Source: Bacillota bacterium | GTDB taxonomy: Bacteria; Bacillota; Clostridia; Acetivibrionales; JANLFN01 | Direction of reading: 5' to 3' | Length of the DNA: 64,000 nt | NCBI GenBank assembly: GCA_023397675.1 | Contig: JAEWTV010000065.1 | Coordinates: 1 to 64,000, forward strand | In this document: positions 44,899 to 53,843 of the stretch, piece by piece | Layout of the letters: the number at the start of each line of letters is the position of its first letter | Position numbering within the stretch: the first letter of the stretch is position 1 | Notes under the pieces: model-generated | The model's database searches: none | What the model was told of the DNA's origin: nothing | Seen by the model: the letters and a program-made list of their open reading frames with translations, nothing else | Program-made: the position numbers and the translations under genes

Positions 44899-47253
44899 TT
44901 AAGTATTACTACCAACGAAAATATAATCATATGCATATGGATTTATTCCATCATATAGATCTAAGTTATATATTGAAAAGTACTCGATATTTTTAAAATA
45001 TTCTTTGAATAGAGCGTCTAACTCATCGAAAGTATATTCCTTTATATGAAATGGATTATGCACACTCATTCGCATAGCTTTATTAGGTGTTGACATAATG
45101 AACTTACCATCTTTATTTAAAACACGTATAGCTTCTTTAAAATATGAGTCAACTACATCCAGAGGTAAATGCTCTAACGTTTCAAAAGATGTATAGATGT
45201 CAAAAGTATTATCCTCAAATGGTAATTCTGTTACATTTCCTTTTACCCAGGAAATATTACTAAAGTCATATGTATTTTTTCCAAAAGCAATATTATCTTC
45301 AGCCAAATCAAGAGCCACAACTTTTTTACAACCTACTTTTCCAGCATAATATGCAGCCCCGTACCCATACCCTGATGCTGCTTCTAATACTATGCTGCTT
45401 TTATCTATATACTTTCCTGCAAGTTTATACCTTTTAATAATATTCTGGAATGCCATTAAAGGCAAAAATTCTGTTGCAGGGATACCCCTTTCCCATATAT
45501 ACACATGTAAGTTGGCTTCAACATCTTTTCTTATTGATTCATCAAAAATAAAACTAGCTATTCCATTATTGTTAAAGCTAATACTTTTATCTTCAACAAT
45601 TAATTCTAAATAATTTATTATGGTTTTGCAGTGCTCAGATTTTGATAAATAATCAGGCAAAATGAATTCATTATTTTCACAATTATACAAGGTTCCCGTT
45701 AAAGCAAGCATTTTTTTATTATTATTTCTAATAATAAACTCAATAACTTGATAACTTTGAGTAAGTTTCTCTTTTCTACCTATAACTATCTGTGAAGAAT
45801 CAAATTCGAAATTGTTTATGTATTCTGCCGAATATGGAGCAAAATCAATATTATTCTGTATATATGTGTCATAATTAATTTTTGCATTTGCAACTTTACT
45901 TTTCTTTGAATCTTTATTAATTATATCCATCATTAATTTTTTAGTTTGATTAATTTGTTTTTCCAAGCTATTTTTTTCTTTAATATAACATCGATAATTT
46001 TGAGATTCATATTCAGAAGATGTAATGATTTCTACAGCTTCATCAATACTATTGAATAAGTACTCGTTATCCCAACTTTCATCAGCATATAAGAAATTAT
46101 TGATTACAGGTTTTATACCCATTGACATTGCTTCAGCTATTCCATACTCCAAGCCCTCATATATTGTAGTAGATAGTAAGTAATCTTTATCTTCAAGCCA
46201 TAAATTTATATCATTTTGCCAGCCTTCAAAAAAAATATTTTCTTTTAATTTCATTCTGTCTATTTGATAGTTCCAGTATAATTCTATAAGCTTATCTTGA
46301 AATTGGCCTGCAATATAGAGCTTATATCTTCTGTCGATTTTCACCAACTTATTTATTACTTGTAATGCCATTATTGGGTTTTTCATGTAATCCAAGTAAT
46401 CAACTATGGCAATATTGTAACCTGGTTTATGTTCACTAAATTTATATCTGTTAATATTGACACCATTATGAACAAGTATAATATCAACACTATTACTAAT
46501 TGAAGGAAGATTAATTTCCAACAACTTTTGTAAATGTTCTGTTACGATGATTAATTTATCAACATTTTCCCAGTAAACATTTTTGAGGTAATCAGCAGAA
46601 ACTTCATACCTGTGTAGTCTGCAGATAACCTTTTTTCTTCGGGCTAAACCCAATTTGCTTCCATAGCATATTAATTCATCACACTCAAACCAACAGACAT
46701 CAGCCCACTCCATACCTATATCTATTTGTTTATAATTTTTAATAATTATCTTCCTTGTCCAATATTCACTGGACAACCCGTCAATAATATCGTCTATAAA
46801 GCTGTCCATTCCTTTTTTTACGAAAAACACAAGCCTTTTCTTTTTGTTAAAATCAACATTATTATCTAAACTCTTAACATTATTAAGAGCATTTTTCACA
46901 TTCAACATATTTTCATCTGTATCAGCCACAGTACCTGCCTTTGAATACATATCAGCCGCTTCCTGATACTTCTCTTTCTGTTCATAAATATACGCTAAAT
47001 TAAAGAGAAGATCGAAAATACAGGAATCATTCTTTAAGCCAGCCAATATAATAGTTTCTGCTGCATCCAAGTTCCCTTCCATTATTGAAATTACAGAACG
47101 CATCGAATAAATATCTATATCATCTGGTATCATTTTTTCATAATTACCCAGAGCGCCTCTAGCATCTTGTAAACGCCCTTTTTCTATAAGCTTTTGTATT
47201 TTTGTCTTAACAGATTTCAATTTATCCAATATTACCGGATCATTAATTTCCAT
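44899..47253 (-). CDS. modular TPR - GT-like - methyltransferase protein
   Basis: About 784 residues. The first ~205 residues closely match the paralogue at 42506 (YQEAADMYSKAGTVADTDENMLNVKN, VFFVKKGMDSFIDDIIDGLSSEYW). The GT4-like region after this is more diverged (IAIVDYLDYMKNPIMAL, GWQNDINLWLEDKDYLLST). Residues about 600-770 are a SAM methyltransferase (VLEAASGYGYGAAYY, VVALDLAEDN, SFETLEHLP, VLNKDGKFIMSTPN) of a different subtype from that at 36261. ATG 47253 follows GAGGAG. Probably part of glycan assembly and O-methylation. Confidence 0.82.
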   Translation of the reverse strand: MEINDPVILDKLKSVKTKIQKLIEKGRLQDARGALGNYEKMIPDDIDIYSMRSVISIMEGNLDAAETIILAGLKNDSCIFDLLFNLAYIYEQKEKYQEAADMYSKAGTVADTDENMLNVKNALNNVKSLDNNVDFNKKKRLVFFVKKGMDSFIDDIIDGLSSEYWTRKIIIKNYKQIDIGMEWADVCWFECDELICYGSKLGLARRKKVICRLHRYEVSADYLKNVYWENVDKLIIVTEHLQKLLEINLPSISNSVDIILVHNGVNINRYKFSEHKPGYNIAIVDYLDYMKNPIMALQVINKLVKIDRRYKLYIAGQFQDKLIELYWNYQIDRMKLKENIFFEGWQNDINLWLEDKDYLLSTTIYEGLEYGIAEAMSMGIKPVINNFLYADESWDNEYLFNSIDEAVEIITSSEYESQNYRCYIKEKNSLEKQINQTKKLMMDIINKDSKKSKVANAKINYDTYIQNNIDFAPYSAEYINNFEFDSSQIVIGRKEKLTQSYQVIEFIIRNNNKKMLALTGTLYNCENNEFILPDYLSKSEHCKTIINYLELIVEDKSISFNNNGIASFIFDESIRKDVEANLHVYIWERGIPATEFLPLMAFQNIIKRYKLAGKYIDKSSIVLEAASGYGYGAAYYAGKVGCKKVVALDLAEDNIAFGKNTYDFSNISWVKGNVTELPFEDNTFDIYTSFETLEHLPLDVVDSYFKEAIRVLNKDGKFIMSTPNKAMRMSVHNPFHIKEYTFDELDALFKEYFKNIEYFSIYNLDLYDGINPYAYDYIFVGSNT

Positions 47254-47283
47254 CAACGCTTCTCCTCATATCTTAAATTAATG

Positions 47284-49224
47284 TCAATCTTGATCAATAA
47301 TACTGCCAAATAACTCTTTTCTATACAAATTCATAAAACACGCCATATATGGATAAGCTTTCACTGCATCCTTAAAGTACTTGATACCAGCTTTATAATC
47401 GTTTCGGGAAATTGCTTCAAGTGTATAATGAAGCGCTGCAAAGAATCTGTCCTCATCATCGCCTATTGTATTATAGTACAACCGCATCTTTTCCATATTA
47501 TAAAACATATCAATATATTTTAATCCTCTTCGTACATAAAGGATAAAAACACTGTATAAATTTTCATTTATTTCTCTTTCCTCATTTTTGACCTGGCCAG
47601 CCTCTTTAAACAACATTACACCAGCCACAGCTATATATGTTTTAAGGCCTGAATAATCATTTTCCCTTATACTTTCTTTTTGAAGATACTCAAGCATATA
47701 TTCATTAATTTCTTTATATTTATTTGATAAGAATGATACAATTTCCTTTATTTTAAACTTCTTCAATTGTTTAAATACTAAAAATACTTGTCTTGAATTT
47801 TTACAGAAATCGCTAAAGATTTCCGAATAATAATCAGGAAGATCATTAAAGTCTGCAATACTTAGAGCTTGTTTAACAAGCTCTTCACATTCCTCTGTTT
47901 TGCAGGTTCTTATCTTATTCAAAATGGAATATATATCAGTACCATGAGATAAAAGTTTACTAATTTTCTGATTTTTTTCAAGAGTAAGATTTTTTTTGTT
48001 TGCTTCCAAAATAGAAATAAATACATTCCTAAGATTTTCATTCCCTTTAACTTCTTCATACATACTTGCAAGCTCGTCATACTTATTAAGCTTTAATATA
48101 ACTTTTATAAGAAGAGGAGTTTTCTCTTCAAGGCTACTCACACGACATATATACTTATATGCCTCAGCGTATTCACTCTTATTATAATATATCCCTGAAA
48201 TAAAACTTAAAGCACCATCCTGATATTTTTGATCCAGATAGTGCATTTCAGCTGAACGCTCTGCTGATATTGGTAGGCTATTGTAATTTTGAGCAAGATC
48301 AACAAATTTTAAGTAATATCCTACGGCATCAAATGGCATTTCAAGGCTAACCAATGCATATGCACAAAGATAATATAAATCTATTAAATCATTCCTAATA
48401 CTGATACCTTCTTTGCATACACTAATAGCCTCGTTATGCTCTTTACATTGACAGCTTATTTGTGCATATGTAGGATATACAAAGGAATATATTAGTTTTG
48501 TTTTATTATCCAAATTGGATATTAATTTATGTGCCTTACGTATTTCACATAGAGCCTTCTCCGTGTCACTATGTGCATTATAGCTTCTGGCAAGCTGATA
48601 TCTGTAATATATGTTATCAGGATCTTTCTCAAGCTCTTTCATGAGAATACCGGCAGTACGCTTAAATTTTTTCTCCTTAAGTTCCTTATTAATACTAAAA
48701 AGATATCCAAAATGGTCAAAATATAAATCAGAATTATATAATGGCGCCTTGTACTTAGGCTGGTTATGGACACTCCCCTCATACCTGAAGCTCCCATCGT
48801 TCCTGAAAACACGTTCCTGAGGAAGAATAGTATATCCAGGATTCTGACCCAATGAGGTGTAATTTTTAATTTTTACTATTACTGTATTAAAAGAATCAAT
48901 TATGCTATTATTCAATAAATTATAAAGTTTGATAACGTCTAAAATTACCTCATCAGCATCTAATATAAGAATCCATTCACCCTTTGCATATGAGATAGTT
49001 ATATTCCGCATATCTGAGAAATGTCCCTGCCACTGATGAAAATAAAGCTTTGACGTATACTTCTTTGCAATATCAACGGTTTTATCCGTAGAACCTGTAT
49101 CTACTATAATTAATTCAACATCAGGCTTTTCCAACATAGGAGAAAGTGCATCAAGACACTTTTCAAGGTTTTTCTCTTCATCCTTTACCATCATACAAAT
49201 ACTTAACTTGTGTGTATAATTCAT
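47284..49224 (-). CDS. GT2 glycosyltransferase with TPR-like C-terminal region
   Basis: 646 residues. Residues about 1-230 are a GT-A family 2 domain (KLSICMMVKDEEKNLEKCLDAL, IIVDTGSTDKTVDIA, WILILDADEVI with the metal DxD, RYEGSVHNQPKYK). The remaining 400 residues are helical repeats (NIYYRYQLARSYNAHSDTEKALCEIRKAH, DLYYLCAYALVSLEMPFDAVGYYLKF). It resembles the TPR-GT2 glycosyltransferases that modify proteins. Closest to the flagellin genes, it is a good candidate for the enzyme that attaches the first sugar to flagellin; this is inference. GGAG precedes the ATG. Confidence 0.83.
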   Translation of the reverse strand: MNYTHKLSICMMVKDEEKNLEKCLDALSPMLEKPDVELIIVDTGSTDKTVDIAKKYTSKLYFHQWQGHFSDMRNITISYAKGEWILILDADEVILDVIKLYNLLNNSIIDSFNTVIVKIKNYTSLGQNPGYTILPQERVFRNDGSFRYEGSVHNQPKYKAPLYNSDLYFDHFGYLFSINKELKEKKFKRTAGILMKELEKDPDNIYYRYQLARSYNAHSDTEKALCEIRKAHKLISNLDNKTKLIYSFVYPTYAQISCQCKEHNEAISVCKEGISIRNDLIDLYYLCAYALVSLEMPFDAVGYYLKFVDLAQNYNSLPISAERSAEMHYLDQKYQDGALSFISGIYYNKSEYAEAYKYICRVSSLEEKTPLLIKVILKLNKYDELASMYEEVKGNENLRNVFISILEANKKNLTLEKNQKISKLLSHGTDIYSILNKIRTCKTEECEELVKQALSIADFNDLPDYYSEIFSDFCKNSRQVFLVFKQLKKFKIKEIVSFLSNKYKEINEYMLEYLQKESIRENDYSGLKTYIAVAGVMLFKEAGQVKNEEREINENLYSVFILYVRRGLKYIDMFYNMEKMRLYYNTIGDDEDRFFAALHYTLEAISRNDYKAGIKYFKDAVKAYPYMACFMNLYRKELFGSIIDQD

Positions 49225-49239
49225 AAATATTTACTCCAT

Positions 49240-49572
49240 TCAGGTGTTAAGACATTCTATCCAGTACTCAAGAAGTGGTTTTAGTTCGTATTCTAAAGTA
49301 TCAAAAAACAAATGGTAATCATCACCTTTAAAAGCCGAATACAACATATCCAATTTTTCAGTTAATTCAAATATATTTATTGAATTATAAAAATCCTTAA
49401 TAATGTTGATTCCTTCACTTAACGCGTTAAGATCGTCAATTAGGTTTATAACCCTTTCATTTTCCAGGTTATTATTTTCTTTATACTTATTACAAATATC
49501 GTCAATTCTCACACATAAGTTAAGCGATAGTTCAATTACAGATTTTCCTATCTCAATTATTCTTTCATCCAT
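49240..49572 (-). CDS. small helical protein, unknown function
   Basis: 110 residues, all-helical and acidic (ERIIEIGKSVIELSLNLCVRIDDICNKYKE, VINLIDDLNALSEGINIIKDFY, LEYELKPLLEYWIECL). It has the size and helix content of a flagellar chaperone, but the family was not recognised. It starts the glycosylation operon, with GGAGG before the ATG. It lies between the flagellin terminator (49612-49643) and the GT2-TPR gene, 15 bases from the latter. Confidence 0.72.
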   Translation of the reverse strand: MDERIIEIGKSVIELSLNLCVRIDDICNKYKENNNLENERVINLIDDLNALSEGINIIKDFYNSINIFELTEKLDMLYSAFKGDDYHLFFDTLEYELKPLLEYWIECLNT

Positions 49573-49611
49573 CTTTATGCCTCCATAATAATATATTTAT
49601 TTATTATAGCT

Positions 49612-49643
49612 AAAAGAGACTCCGGTAATCCAGAGTCTCTTTT
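49612..49643 (-). terminator. terminator of the five-flagellin operon
   Basis: A perfect 11-bp stem, AAAAGAGACTC/GAGTCTCTTTT, with a 10-base loop. It lies after the last flagellin gene. Confidence 0.85.
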
Positions 49644-49659
49644 ATATTACATGAATTAA

Positions 49660-50433
49660 CTACCTTAATAAATTCAATACACCCTGTGGAGCCTGATTAG
49701 CTTGTGCCAACATTGCTGTCGCAGCCTGCTGCAGAATGTTGTTCTTTGTAAATGTTGCCATTTCATTGGCCATATCAGTATCTCTGATACGGGATTCTGC
49801 TGCCTGGAGATTCTCAACAGTTGTATTAACATTTCTTACTGTACTTTCAAGCCTGTTCTGCTGTGAACCGTAAGTAGCTCTTGCTTTATTTACATTCTTT
49901 ATTGCAGTCTCAATTGAACTTACAGTAGATGCACTTGTTAAACTTGTAATACCTGTGGTTGCTGTTGCGGCGATTGCCAAGTTGGTGGTCCCATCATCAG
50001 AAATAATAATAGTTGCAGCTGATGTAAGGACTGCGGTACCATTGAACTTTGTATTCGTAAATATGTTGTTAATTTCAGAGCTTAATGATCCCATTTCAAG
50101 CTGAAGATTTGCTTTATCATCAGCATTGTAAGTACCATTCGCATTTTGAACAGCAAGCTCCTTCATCCTTACAAGCATGTTACTTACTTCATTTAGCGCA
50201 CCTTCTGCTGTCTGTATACGGGATATACCATCCTGTGCATTTCTCGAAGCCTGTGTCAAACCTCTTATCTGTCCTCTCATCTTTTCAGATATGGATAAGC
50301 CTGCTGCATCGTCTGCTGCACGGTTGATTCTGAGACCTGAAGACAGCTTTTCAATTGACTTTGATGTTGCACTATTGTTTATAGCCAACTGATTGTGGGT
50401 ATTCATTGACGCGATGTTATGATTTATTATCAT
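49660..50433 (-). CDS. hag: flagellin, copy 1 (downstream-most)
   Basis: 257 residues. The conserved D0/D1 N-terminus (MIINHNIASMNTHNQLAINN, LSSGLRINRAADDAAGLSISEKMRGQIRGL) and C-terminus (TVENLQAAESRIRDTDMANEMATFTKNNILQQAATAML) match all five copies. The short central part (about 115-190) reads TNTKFNGTAVLTSAATIIISDDGTTNLAIAATATTG and is the 'A' subtype, shared with copy 3. Central Ser/Thr-rich stretches are likely glycosylation targets. It is the last gene of the operon, followed by a terminator. AGGAGGA precedes the ATG. Confidence 0.95.
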   Translation of the reverse strand: MIINHNIASMNTHNQLAINNSATSKSIEKLSSGLRINRAADDAAGLSISEKMRGQIRGLTQASRNAQDGISRIQTAEGALNEVSNMLVRMKELAVQNANGTYNADDKANLQLEMGSLSSEINNIFTNTKFNGTAVLTSAATIIISDDGTTNLAIAATATTGITSLTSASTVSSIETAIKNVNKARATYGSQQNRLESTVRNVNTTVENLQAAESRIRDTDMANEMATFTKNNILQQAATAMLAQANQAPQGVLNLLR

Positions 50434-50459
50434 AAAATCATCCTCCTTGAATTTATATT

Positions 50460-50475
50460 CGGGAATCCTTTCCCG
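50460..50475 (-). promoter_or_regulatory. putative CsrA-binding hairpin, flagellin copy 1
   Basis: CGGGAA-AGGA-TTCCCG on the minus strand: a 6-bp stem with GGA in the loop, 27 bases before the ATG. A second GGA lies in the Shine-Dalgarno AGGAGGA. Confidence 0.72.
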
Positions 50476-50498
50476 TTATCAACTTTTTTTAAGCTTTA

Positions 50499-51272
50499 CT
50501 ATCTGAGCAGATTCAATACCCCCTGAGGAGCCTGATTAGCTTGAGCCAACATTGCTGTAGCAGCCTGCTGCAGAATGTTGTTCTTTGTAAATGTTGCCAT
50601 TTCATTAGCCATATCGGTATCTCTGATACGGGATTCTGCTGCCTGCAAATTCTCAACTGTTGTATTAAGGTTTCGAACTGTACTCTCAAGCCTGTTCTGC
50701 TGTGAACCGTAAGTTGCTCTTTGACTATTAACAACTTTTATTGCTGTTTCAATATCTGACACAGCTGAGCTACTTCCCAAAGAACCAGCTGAAGTAAGAG
50801 TAGCAGTTGCAATTGTCAAGCTTGTTGTACCATCGTCAGAAATAGCAATTTTGGAATTAGTACCAAGTACTGCAGAACCATTGAATTTGGTGTTGGAAAT
50901 GATGTTATCAATTTCATCACCTAATGAATTCATTTCAAGATCAAGATTATCCTTATCGTCTTGGTTATAGGTACCGTTGGCTTTCTGAACAGCAAGTTCT
51001 TTAAGCCTTACAAGCATGTTACTTACTTCATTGAGTGCACCTTCTGCTGTCTGTATACGGGATATACCATCCTGTGCATTCCTTGATGCCTGTGTTAAGC
51101 CTCTGATCTGTCCTCTCATCTTTTCAGATATGGACAAGCCTGCTGCATCGTCTGCTGCACGGTTGATACGAAGTCCTGAAGAGAGCTTTTCGATTGACTT
51201 TGAAGTTGCACTATTGTTGATAGCCAACTGGTTATGGGTATTCATTGATGCTATATTATGATTGATTATCAT
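50499..51272 (-). CDS. hag: flagellin, copy 2
   Basis: 257 residues with the shared termini. The central segment is the 'B' subtype: NQDDKDNLDLEMNSLGDEIDNIISNTKFNGSAVLGTNSKIAISDDGTTSLTIATATLTSAG, closest to copy 5. Differences from the 'A' copies are concentrated between residues about 100 and 190. Identical termini mean all copies can use the same FliS, FliW and export signals. The gap to copy 1 is 65 bases. Transcription probably comes from the sigma-D promoter before copy 5. Confidence 0.95.
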   Translation of the reverse strand: MIINHNIASMNTHNQLAINNSATSKSIEKLSSGLRINRAADDAAGLSISEKMRGQIRGLTQASRNAQDGISRIQTAEGALNEVSNMLVRLKELAVQKANGTYNQDDKDNLDLEMNSLGDEIDNIISNTKFNGSAVLGTNSKIAISDDGTTSLTIATATLTSAGSLGSSSAVSDIETAIKVVNSQRATYGSQQNRLESTVRNLNTTVENLQAAESRIRDTDMANEMATFTKNNILQQAATAMLAQANQAPQGVLNLLR

Positions 51273-51298
51273 AAAATCATCCTCCTTGAGTTTTTATT

Positions 51299-51314
51299 CG
51301 GGAATCCTTTCCCG
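51299..51314 (-). promoter_or_regulatory. putative CsrA-binding hairpin, flagellin copy 2
   Basis: The same CGGGAA-AGGA-TTCCCG stem-loop, 27 bases before the ATG of copy 2, with GGA also in the Shine-Dalgarno. Confidence 0.72.
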
Positions 51315-51346
51315 TTATTAATTAGTTTTTACTACTAAATACTTTA

Positions 51347-52120
51347 CTATCTGAGCAGATTCAGTACGCCCTGAGGTGCCTGATTTGCTTGTGCCAACAT
51401 TGCTGTTGCAGCCTGCTGCAGAATGTTGTTCTTTGTAAAAGTAGCCATTTCGTTAGCCATATCAGTATCTCTGATACGTGATTCTGCTGCTTGCAGGTTT
51501 TCAACAGTTGTATTAAGGTTCCTAACAGTACTTTCAAGCCTGTTCTGCTGTGAACCGTAAGTTGCTCTTGCAGTATTTACCTTCTTAATGGCATTTTCAA
51601 TACTTGTTACAGTAGGATTATTTGATAAATTAGTAATAACAGTAGATGTAGTTGCAGCAATTGCAAGATTTGTAGTGCCATCATCCGAAATGACAATCGT
51701 TGCCGCTGATGTAAGGACTGCAGAACCATTGAACTTTGTATTCGTAAATATGTTGGTAATTTCTGAACTTAATGAACCCATTTCAAGACTAAGATTAGTT
51801 TTATCATCAGCATTGTATGTTCCATTTGCTCTTTGAACTGCAAGTTCTTTCATCCTTACAAGCATGTTACTTACTTCATTGAGTGCACCTTCTGCTGTCT
51901 GTATACGGGATATACCATCCTGTGCATTCCTTGATGCCTGTGTCAAACCTCTTATCTGTCCTCTCATCTTTTCAGATATGGACAATCCTGCGGCATCATC
52001 TGCTGCACGGTTGATACGAAGTCCTGAAGACAGCTTTTCAATTGACTTTGATGTTGCACCATTGTTAATAGCTAACTGATTGTGGGTGTTCATTGATGCG
52101 ATGTTATGATTGATTATCAT
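51347..52120 (-). CDS. hag: flagellin, copy 3
   Basis: 257 residues, 'A' subtype like copy 1, with centre NADDKTNLSLEMGSLSSEITNIFTNTKFNGSAVLTSAATIVISDDGTTNLAIAATTSTVIT. Residue 21 is Gly where the others have Ser. The start-to-start distance to the neighbouring copies is exactly 848 bases upstream and downstream. The 74-base spacer to copy 2 is nearly identical to that between copies 3 and 4, a sign of recent duplication or conversion. Confidence 0.95.
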   Translation of the reverse strand: MIINHNIASMNTHNQLAINNGATSKSIEKLSSGLRINRAADDAAGLSISEKMRGQIRGLTQASRNAQDGISRIQTAEGALNEVSNMLVRMKELAVQRANGTYNADDKTNLSLEMGSLSSEITNIFTNTKFNGSAVLTSAATIVISDDGTTNLAIAATTSTVITNLSNNPTVTSIENAIKKVNTARATYGSQQNRLESTVRNLNTTVENLQAAESRIRDTDMANEMATFTKNNILQQAATAMLAQANQAPQGVLNLLR

Positions 52121-52146
52121 AAAATCATCCTCCTTGAGTTTTTATT

Positions 52147-52162
52147 CGGGAATCCTTTCCCG
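52147..52162 (-). promoter_or_regulatory. putative CsrA-binding hairpin, flagellin copy 3
   Basis: Identical CGGGAA-AGGA-TTCCCG stem-loop before copy 3. Confidence 0.72.
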
Positions 52163-52194
52163 TTATTAATTAGTTTTTACTACTAAACACTTTA

Positions 52195-52968
52195 CTACCT
52201 GAGCAGATTCAGAACGCCCTGAGGTGCCTGATTTGCTTGTGCCAACATTGCTGTTGCAGCCTGCTGCAGAATGTTATTCTTTGTAAAAGTAGCCATTTCG
52301 TTAGCCATATCAGTATCTCTGATACGGGATTCAGCCGCCTGAAGGTTTTCTACAGTTGTGTTAAGGTTCCTAACTGTACTTTCAAGCCTGTTTTGCTTTG
52401 AACCATAAGTAGCCCTTGCAGAGTTTACATTCTTGATAGCAGTCTCAATTGAACTTACAGTAGATGTACCTGTTAAGCTTGTAATACCAGAGGACGAAGT
52501 TGCTGCTATTGTCAATACTGTACTTGTTTGATCTGAAATAACAATTGTTGCAGCTGAAGAAAGGACAGTAGCACTATTGAACTTGGTATTTCTATAAATG
52601 TTTTTGATTTCATCTGTCAATGAAGTCATTTCAAGCTGTAGATTGGATTTATCATCTGAGTTATAAGTTCCGTTTGCATTCTGAACAGCAAGTTCCTTAA
52701 GTCTTACGAGCATGTTGCTGACTTCATTAAGGGCACCTTCTGCAGTTTGTATGAGGGATATACCATCCTGAGCGTTCCTTGAAGCCTGTGTTAAACCTCT
52801 TATCTGCCCTCTCATCTTTTCAGATATGGACAAGCCTGCTGCATCGTCTGCCGCACGGTTGATACGAAGCCCTGAAGACAGCTTTTCGATTGACTTAGAA
52901 GTTGCACTATTGTTGATAGCCAACTGGTTGTGGGTGTTCATTGATGCGATGTTATGATTTATTATCAT
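52195..52968 (-). CDS. hag: flagellin, copy 4 (most divergent)
   Basis: 257 residues. Termini are conserved except single changes such as DGISLIQTAEG (Leu for Arg) and YGSKQNR (Lys for Gln). The centre NSDDKSNLQLEMTSLTDEIKNIYRNTKFNSATVLSSAATIVISDQTSTVLTIAATSSSG lacks the usual FNGxAVL and SDDGTT sequences. It is the most divergent member and may form a distinct filament section or a minor subunit. Spacing and leader hairpin are the same as for the other copies. Confidence 0.95.
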   Translation of the reverse strand: MIINHNIASMNTHNQLAINNSATSKSIEKLSSGLRINRAADDAAGLSISEKMRGQIRGLTQASRNAQDGISLIQTAEGALNEVSNMLVRLKELAVQNANGTYNSDDKSNLQLEMTSLTDEIKNIYRNTKFNSATVLSSAATIVISDQTSTVLTIAATSSSGITSLTGTSTVSSIETAIKNVNSARATYGSKQNRLESTVRNLNTTVENLQAAESRIRDTDMANEMATFTKNNILQQAATAMLAQANQAPQGVLNLLR

Positions 52969-52994
52969 AAAATCATCCTCCTTGAGTTTTTATT

Positions 52995-53010
52995 CGGGAA
53001 TCCTTTCCCG
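52995..53010 (-). promoter_or_regulatory. putative CsrA-binding hairpin, flagellin copy 4
   Basis: Identical CGGGAA-AGGA-TTCCCG stem-loop before copy 4. Confidence 0.72.
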
Positions 53011-53042
53011 TCATTTTTAAGTTATTGAATAAGAATTACTTA

Positions 53043-53816
53043 CTATCTGAGCAGATTCAGAACGCCCTGAGGTGCCTGGTTTGCTTGTGCCAGCATTGCT
53101 GTTGCAGCCTGTTGAAGAATGTTGTTCTTTGTAAATGTAGCCATCTCATTAGCCATATCAGTATCTCTGATACGGGATTCAGCTGCTTGCAGGTTTTCAA
53201 CAGTTGTATTAAGGTTTCTAACTGTACTTTCAAGCCTGTTCTGCTGTGAACCGTAAGTAGCTCTCTGACTATTAACCGCTGTTATTGCACTTTCAATATT
53301 TGTAACAGTGGAATTGCTGCCTAATGTCTTGGAAGCAGCTAATGCTGTGGAAGCAATTGTAAGACTAGTTGTTCCATCATCAGAAATAACAATTTTTGCA
53401 TTTGTTCCAATAACTGCAGAACCATTAAATTTAGTATTATTAATGATATTATCAATTTCAGCACCCAACGAAGTCATTTCTAAATTAAGATTGCTTTTAT
53501 CATCAGTATTGTAAGTTCCGTTTGCTTTCTGAACAGCAAGTTCCTTCATTCTTACAAGCATGTTGCTGACTTCATTGAGGGCACCTTCTGCTGTCTGTAT
53601 ACGAGATATACCATCCTGTGCATTTCTTGATGCCTGTGTCAAACCTCTTATCTGTCCTCTCATCTTTTCAGATATGGACAAGCCTGCTGCATCATCTGCT
53701 GCACGGTTGATGCGAAGTCCTGAAGACAACTTTTCGATTGACTTAGATGTTGCACTATTGTTGATAGCCAACTGGTTATGGGTGTTCATTGATGCGATGT
53801 TATGATTAATTATCAT
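53043..53816 (-). CDS. hag: flagellin, copy 5 (promoter-proximal)
   Basis: 257 residues, 'B' subtype (NTDDKSNLNLEMTSLGAEIDNIINNTKFNGSAVIGTNAKIVISDDGTTSLTIASTALAASK). It is first in the operon, directly downstream of the sigma-D promoter at 53940-53966 and of csrA. Being first, it is likely the most abundantly transcribed copy. Its leader differs slightly from the others between the hairpin and the Shine-Dalgarno, but the hairpin itself is identical. Confidence 0.95.
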   Translation of the reverse strand: MIINHNIASMNTHNQLAINNSATSKSIEKLSSGLRINRAADDAAGLSISEKMRGQIRGLTQASRNAQDGISRIQTAEGALNEVSNMLVRMKELAVQKANGTYNTDDKSNLNLEMTSLGAEIDNIINNTKFNGSAVIGTNAKIVISDDGTTSLTIASTALAASKTLGSNSTVTNIESAITAVNSQRATYGSQQNRLESTVRNLNTTVENLQAAESRIRDTDMANEMATFTKNNILQQAATAMLAQANQAPQGVLNLLR

Positions 53817-53843
53817 AAAATCATCCTCCTTGAGATTTGTGTT

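Noticed and set aside
50434..53043. Repeat array considered as CRISPR
   Set aside because: The 848-base periodic repeats are whole flagellin genes with leaders, not short repeats with unique spacers.
50085..53805. Recurring antisense frames across the flagellin copies (for example 51016-51261)
   Set aside because: They recur only because the flagellin genes are near-identical. Their sequences have no independent features.
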